Of a stretch of DNA of 8,228 bases, positions 6,354-8,228 are shown piece by piece (the first letter of the stretch is position 1; each line of letters begins with the position of its first letter). A model generated the notes under the pieces. It had not been told where the DNA came from and made no database searches. It worked only from the letters and a program-made list of their open reading frames with translations. The stretch covers positions 1 to 8,228 of the forward strand of contig USKR01000040.1 in NCBI GenBank assembly GCA_900555215.1, given 5' to 3'. Made by a program: the position numbers and the translations under genes. The DNA is from an uncultured Ruminococcus sp. GTDB lineage: Bacteria; Bacillota; Clostridia; Lachnospirales; Lachnospiraceae.

Positions 6354-7307
6354 CTATTTTTTCCGTGCAGTCACACAGACCCATTCGCCCTGGTACGTCA
6401 CATCCAGCACTTCCAGTCCCGCTGCTTTTACCGCGTCTGCTACCGTCTGTTCTTTGTCATCGATGATCCCGCTGGTGATATAGATTCCTCCCGGCTTTAG
6501 CTGATTTACAATAACCGGCGTCAGCTCCACAAGGACATCTGCCAGGATATTCGCCGCCACGATATCGTAGCATCCGTATCCCACTTTGTCCTGTACTGCT
6601 TTATCGTCAATAAGATTTCCGATCATTACCTCGTACTTCTCTTTCGGGATGCCGTTCACTTCCATATTCTCGTGGGCAGCGTCAATTGCGCACGGATCCA
6701 GATCCGTCCCAACAGAATATGCAGCTCCGAATTTCAGCGCCAGCATACCCAGTATCCCGCTCCCGCATCCGACGTCAAGGATCCTTGTTTCCGGTGTCAC
6801 GTATCTGCGGATCTGGCGGATACACAGCTGGGTCGTCTCATGCATCCCCGTACCGAACGCGGTGCCCGGGTCAATATGGATGACCATCTTATCCTCATCC
6901 TCCGGCTTTACATCCTCCCACGAAGGAATGATCAGTATATCGTCCACATAGAACTGATGAAAGTACTGCTTCCAGTTATTAACCCAGTCCACGTCCTCTG
7001 TTTCAGACTCCTCGATCAGGCACTCTCCCACATCCACATAGGCAGACATCTCCTCAAGCTCCCGGCGGACATCCGCCAGGATCTTTTCCTGATCTTCCTC
7101 CGGCTCCAGATAAAAGCTAAGATAAGCCACTCCGTCATCCGCCTCGATCTCCGGCAGTATATCCACAAACATCTGCTCCTTGTCAGACTGCGTGAGCGGG
7201 ACCTTGTCCTCGATCTCCACGCCCTGTATTCCCAGATCCATAAGCATGCTGCTCACGATATCCTCTGCTTCAGTTGTTGTCTTTAAACGGTATTTATTCC
7301 ATTTCAT
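6354..7307 (-). CDS. prmA: PrmA, ribosomal protein L11 methyltransferase
   Basis: A 317-residue SAM-dependent enzyme that methylates amino groups of ribosomal protein L11. The N-terminal L11-recognition domain covers about 1-110. The hinge and catalytic core contain IDPGTAFGTGMHETT (145-159), SAM motif I LDVGCGSG (177-184), TDLDPCAIDAAHEN (201-214) and the NILA motif (253-256), then LKPGGIYITSGI. All key motifs are present. Two ATGs compete: one at 7313 touches the AGGAGG ribosome binding site with no spacing, the other at 7307 lies 6 bases from it. The second, giving MKWNKYRLK, is preferred. The gene starts 13 bases after the lysozyme gene and ends 13 bases before rsmE. Confidence 0.96.
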   Translation of the reverse strand: MKWNKYRLKTTTEAEDIVSSMLMDLGIQGVEIEDKVPLTQSDKEQMFVDILPEIEADDGVAYLSFYLEPEEDQEKILADVRRELEEMSAYVDVGECLIEESETEDVDWVNNWKQYFHQFYVDDILIIPSWEDVKPEDEDKMVIHIDPGTAFGTGMHETTQLCIRQIRRYVTPETRILDVGCGSGILGMLALKFGAAYSVGTDLDPCAIDAAHENMEVNGIPKEKYEVMIGNLIDDKAVQDKVGYGCYDIVAANILADVLVELTPVIVNQLKPGGIYITSGIIDDKEQTVADAVKAAGLEVLDVTYQGEWVCVTARKK

Positions 7308-7313
7308 ACGCAT

Positions 7314-7320
7314 CCTCCTG
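7314..7320 (-). promoter_or_regulatory. Ribosome binding site that decides the prmA start
   Basis: CAGGAGG on the minus strand runs directly into an ATG at 7313, and a second in-frame ATG follows at 7307. Spacing of 6 bases favours the second ATG; the first would leave no space for initiation. Confidence 0.75.
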
Positions 7321-8228
7321 TCAGTTTTCCTTTTCGAACCAAAGGTTCAGGTCTACATTTGCATTGATCCCCGGCACCGCCCCGGTCTCGCTGTACTGCC
7401 AGATTTTATAATCATAAGGGCACTGGGGAATATCATGATAATCCGCATACCAGAAATCATACTCTGTCAGTTCTTCCATATCAAGAGTAAATGCCATCCA
7501 CTTCATATTAGAATAGATCATGGCGTCATATCCCTTTTGCTCCACGGTATCGCAGAAAACTTTACAGAAATTTGTGAAATCATTATCCGTATTGCCATCT
7601 GTTCTGGCAGTGTCCCATTTGATCTCTTCCGTATCGTAAACCACCGGTCCGGTTATCTCATAAGGCTTTATGTTCTTGAGGACAAACTCAGCCTCCTCTG
7701 CCGCCTCGGCAGCGCTGACCGCCTGAGAGAAGAAATACACGCCTACATCCAGACCTGCCTCCAGCGCGCCTTTCATATTCTGCTCGTACATGGCATCCAT
7801 GACCAGGTCTCCTGTATCCCCGTATGCCCGGTAGCCAAGCCGGATGATCACAAACTCCACGCCGCTTTCCTTCACCTGGTTCCAATCGATCTCCTCTCCC
7901 TGGAACTCGGACACATCGATACCAAACCGGGCGGTTGCTCCGTTTTCCTCATCATGGAAACTCTTGCGCCCGGTCTCTTCGTCTGTCCGGATCTTTGTGA
8001 GGTCATACGTGCACTTCGGCACATCCGGAAGCAGCGGCGCTTCATATTCATTTCCCTCTACGTCCTGAAATGTATATTCTCCTTCTTCGGGACCATTACG
8101 GGCTTCCTCTTCCGCCAGCTCCGCTCCTGTCTCTTCTGCCTGCCCGGAGCAGGCAGCGAGCAGAAAAACAGCGCATGATACAGCAGTCAAAAGAAAGCAT
8201 ATTTTACGAAAAACTCTTCTTTTAATCA
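7321..8228 (-). CDS. GH25 lysozyme-like muramidase, lipoprotein (start codon one base beyond window)
   Basis: The frame is open to the right edge. The last bases give TG, so an NTG start whose first base is at 8229 yields a 302-residue protein. It begins with a classic lipoprotein signal: basic IKRRVFRK, a hydrophobic stretch to FLLAAC (LAAC lipobox, Cys27), then an acidic Glu-rich linker to about residue 60. An internal TTG at 8190 would remove the basic region and is rejected. The GH25 domain covers about 100-300: Asp105 in FGIDVSEFQG, IRLGYRAYG (129-137), VGVYFFSQA (162-170), the catalytic DxE as Asp199-Thr-Glu201 in VVYDTEE, and WYADYH and IWQYS near the C-terminus. GH25 enzymes cut the MurNAc-GlcNAc bond of peptidoglycan. 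Membrane anchoring on the outer face suggests wall remodelling rather than secretion. It lies 13 bases upstream of prmA and may share its transcript. Confidence 0.92.
   Translation of the reverse strand, partial: IKRRVFRKICFLLTAVSCAVFLLAACSGQAEETGAELAEEEARNGPEEGEYTFQDVEGNEYEAPLLPDVPKCTYDLTKIRTDEETGRKSFHDEENGATARFGIDVSEFQGEEIDWNQVKESGVEFVIIRLGYRAYGDTGDLVMDAMYEQNMKGALEAGLDVGVYFFSQAVSAAEAAEEAEFVLKNIKPYEITGPVVYDTEEIKWDTARTDGNTDNDFTNFCKVFCDTVEQKGYDAMIYSNMKWMAFTLDMEELTEYDFWYADYHDIPQCPYDYKIWQYSETGAVPGINANVDLNLWFEKEN

Noticed and set aside
7180..8178. 332-codon plus-strand open frame opposite the GH25 gene and the prmA start
   Set aside because: It spans two genes supported by catalytic motifs and has no family resemblance of its own; composition explains the open frame.
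8188..8190. TTG as start of the GH25 lipoprotein
   Set aside because: Starting there removes the basic n-region; the frame extends upstream to a TG at the window edge, giving a complete signal peptide.

Overview
The window looks like a chromosomal core region of an anaerobic Firmicute, most likely Lachnospiraceae or a close clostridial relative. This rests on the gene order ireB-ruvX-DUF1292-Fur, on ThiI lacking a rhodanese domain beside its own cysteine desulfurase, on a Crh/HPr-like protein in the middle, strong AGGAGG ribosome binding sites, and a base composition near half GC by eye. The family placement is inference; no rRNA or species marker is present.

Layout, right to left along the minus strand. 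A GH25 lysozyme-like lipoprotein (its start codon lies one base beyond the right edge) is followed after 13 bases by prmA, after 13 bases by rsmE, after 58 bases by a NifS/IscS-type cysteine desulfurase and after 83 bases by thiI. No terminator is visible between them, so they may form one transcription unit. It joins a cell-wall hydrolase, methylation of ribosomal protein L11, methylation of 16S rRNA and 4-thiouridine formation in tRNA. A lone plus-strand gene for a small HPr-like protein without the phosphorylatable histidine is inserted at 2795-3028, with its own sigma-A-type promoter, a palindrome at the transcription start and a hairpin terminator. It converges on thiI and diverges from mtaB. 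mtaB (tRNA ms2t6A37 synthesis) reads leftwards and ends inside the -35 box of a second promoter. That promoter drives ireB-ruvX-DUF1292-Fur, the last gene being cut by the left edge.

The theme is translation and tRNA/rRNA maintenance (PrmA, RsmE, desulfurase plus ThiI, MtaB) next to a conserved regulatory and housekeeping operon (IreB, RuvX, Fur family). There is no mobile element, CRISPR array, tRNA, rRNA or phage signature, and no gene-free stretch longer than about 130 bases. I do not see a new multi-gene system. The points most worth a second look are the histidine-less HPr-like protein with its operator-like palindrome, the structured leader in front of ireB, and the lysozyme lipoprotein heading a translation operon.
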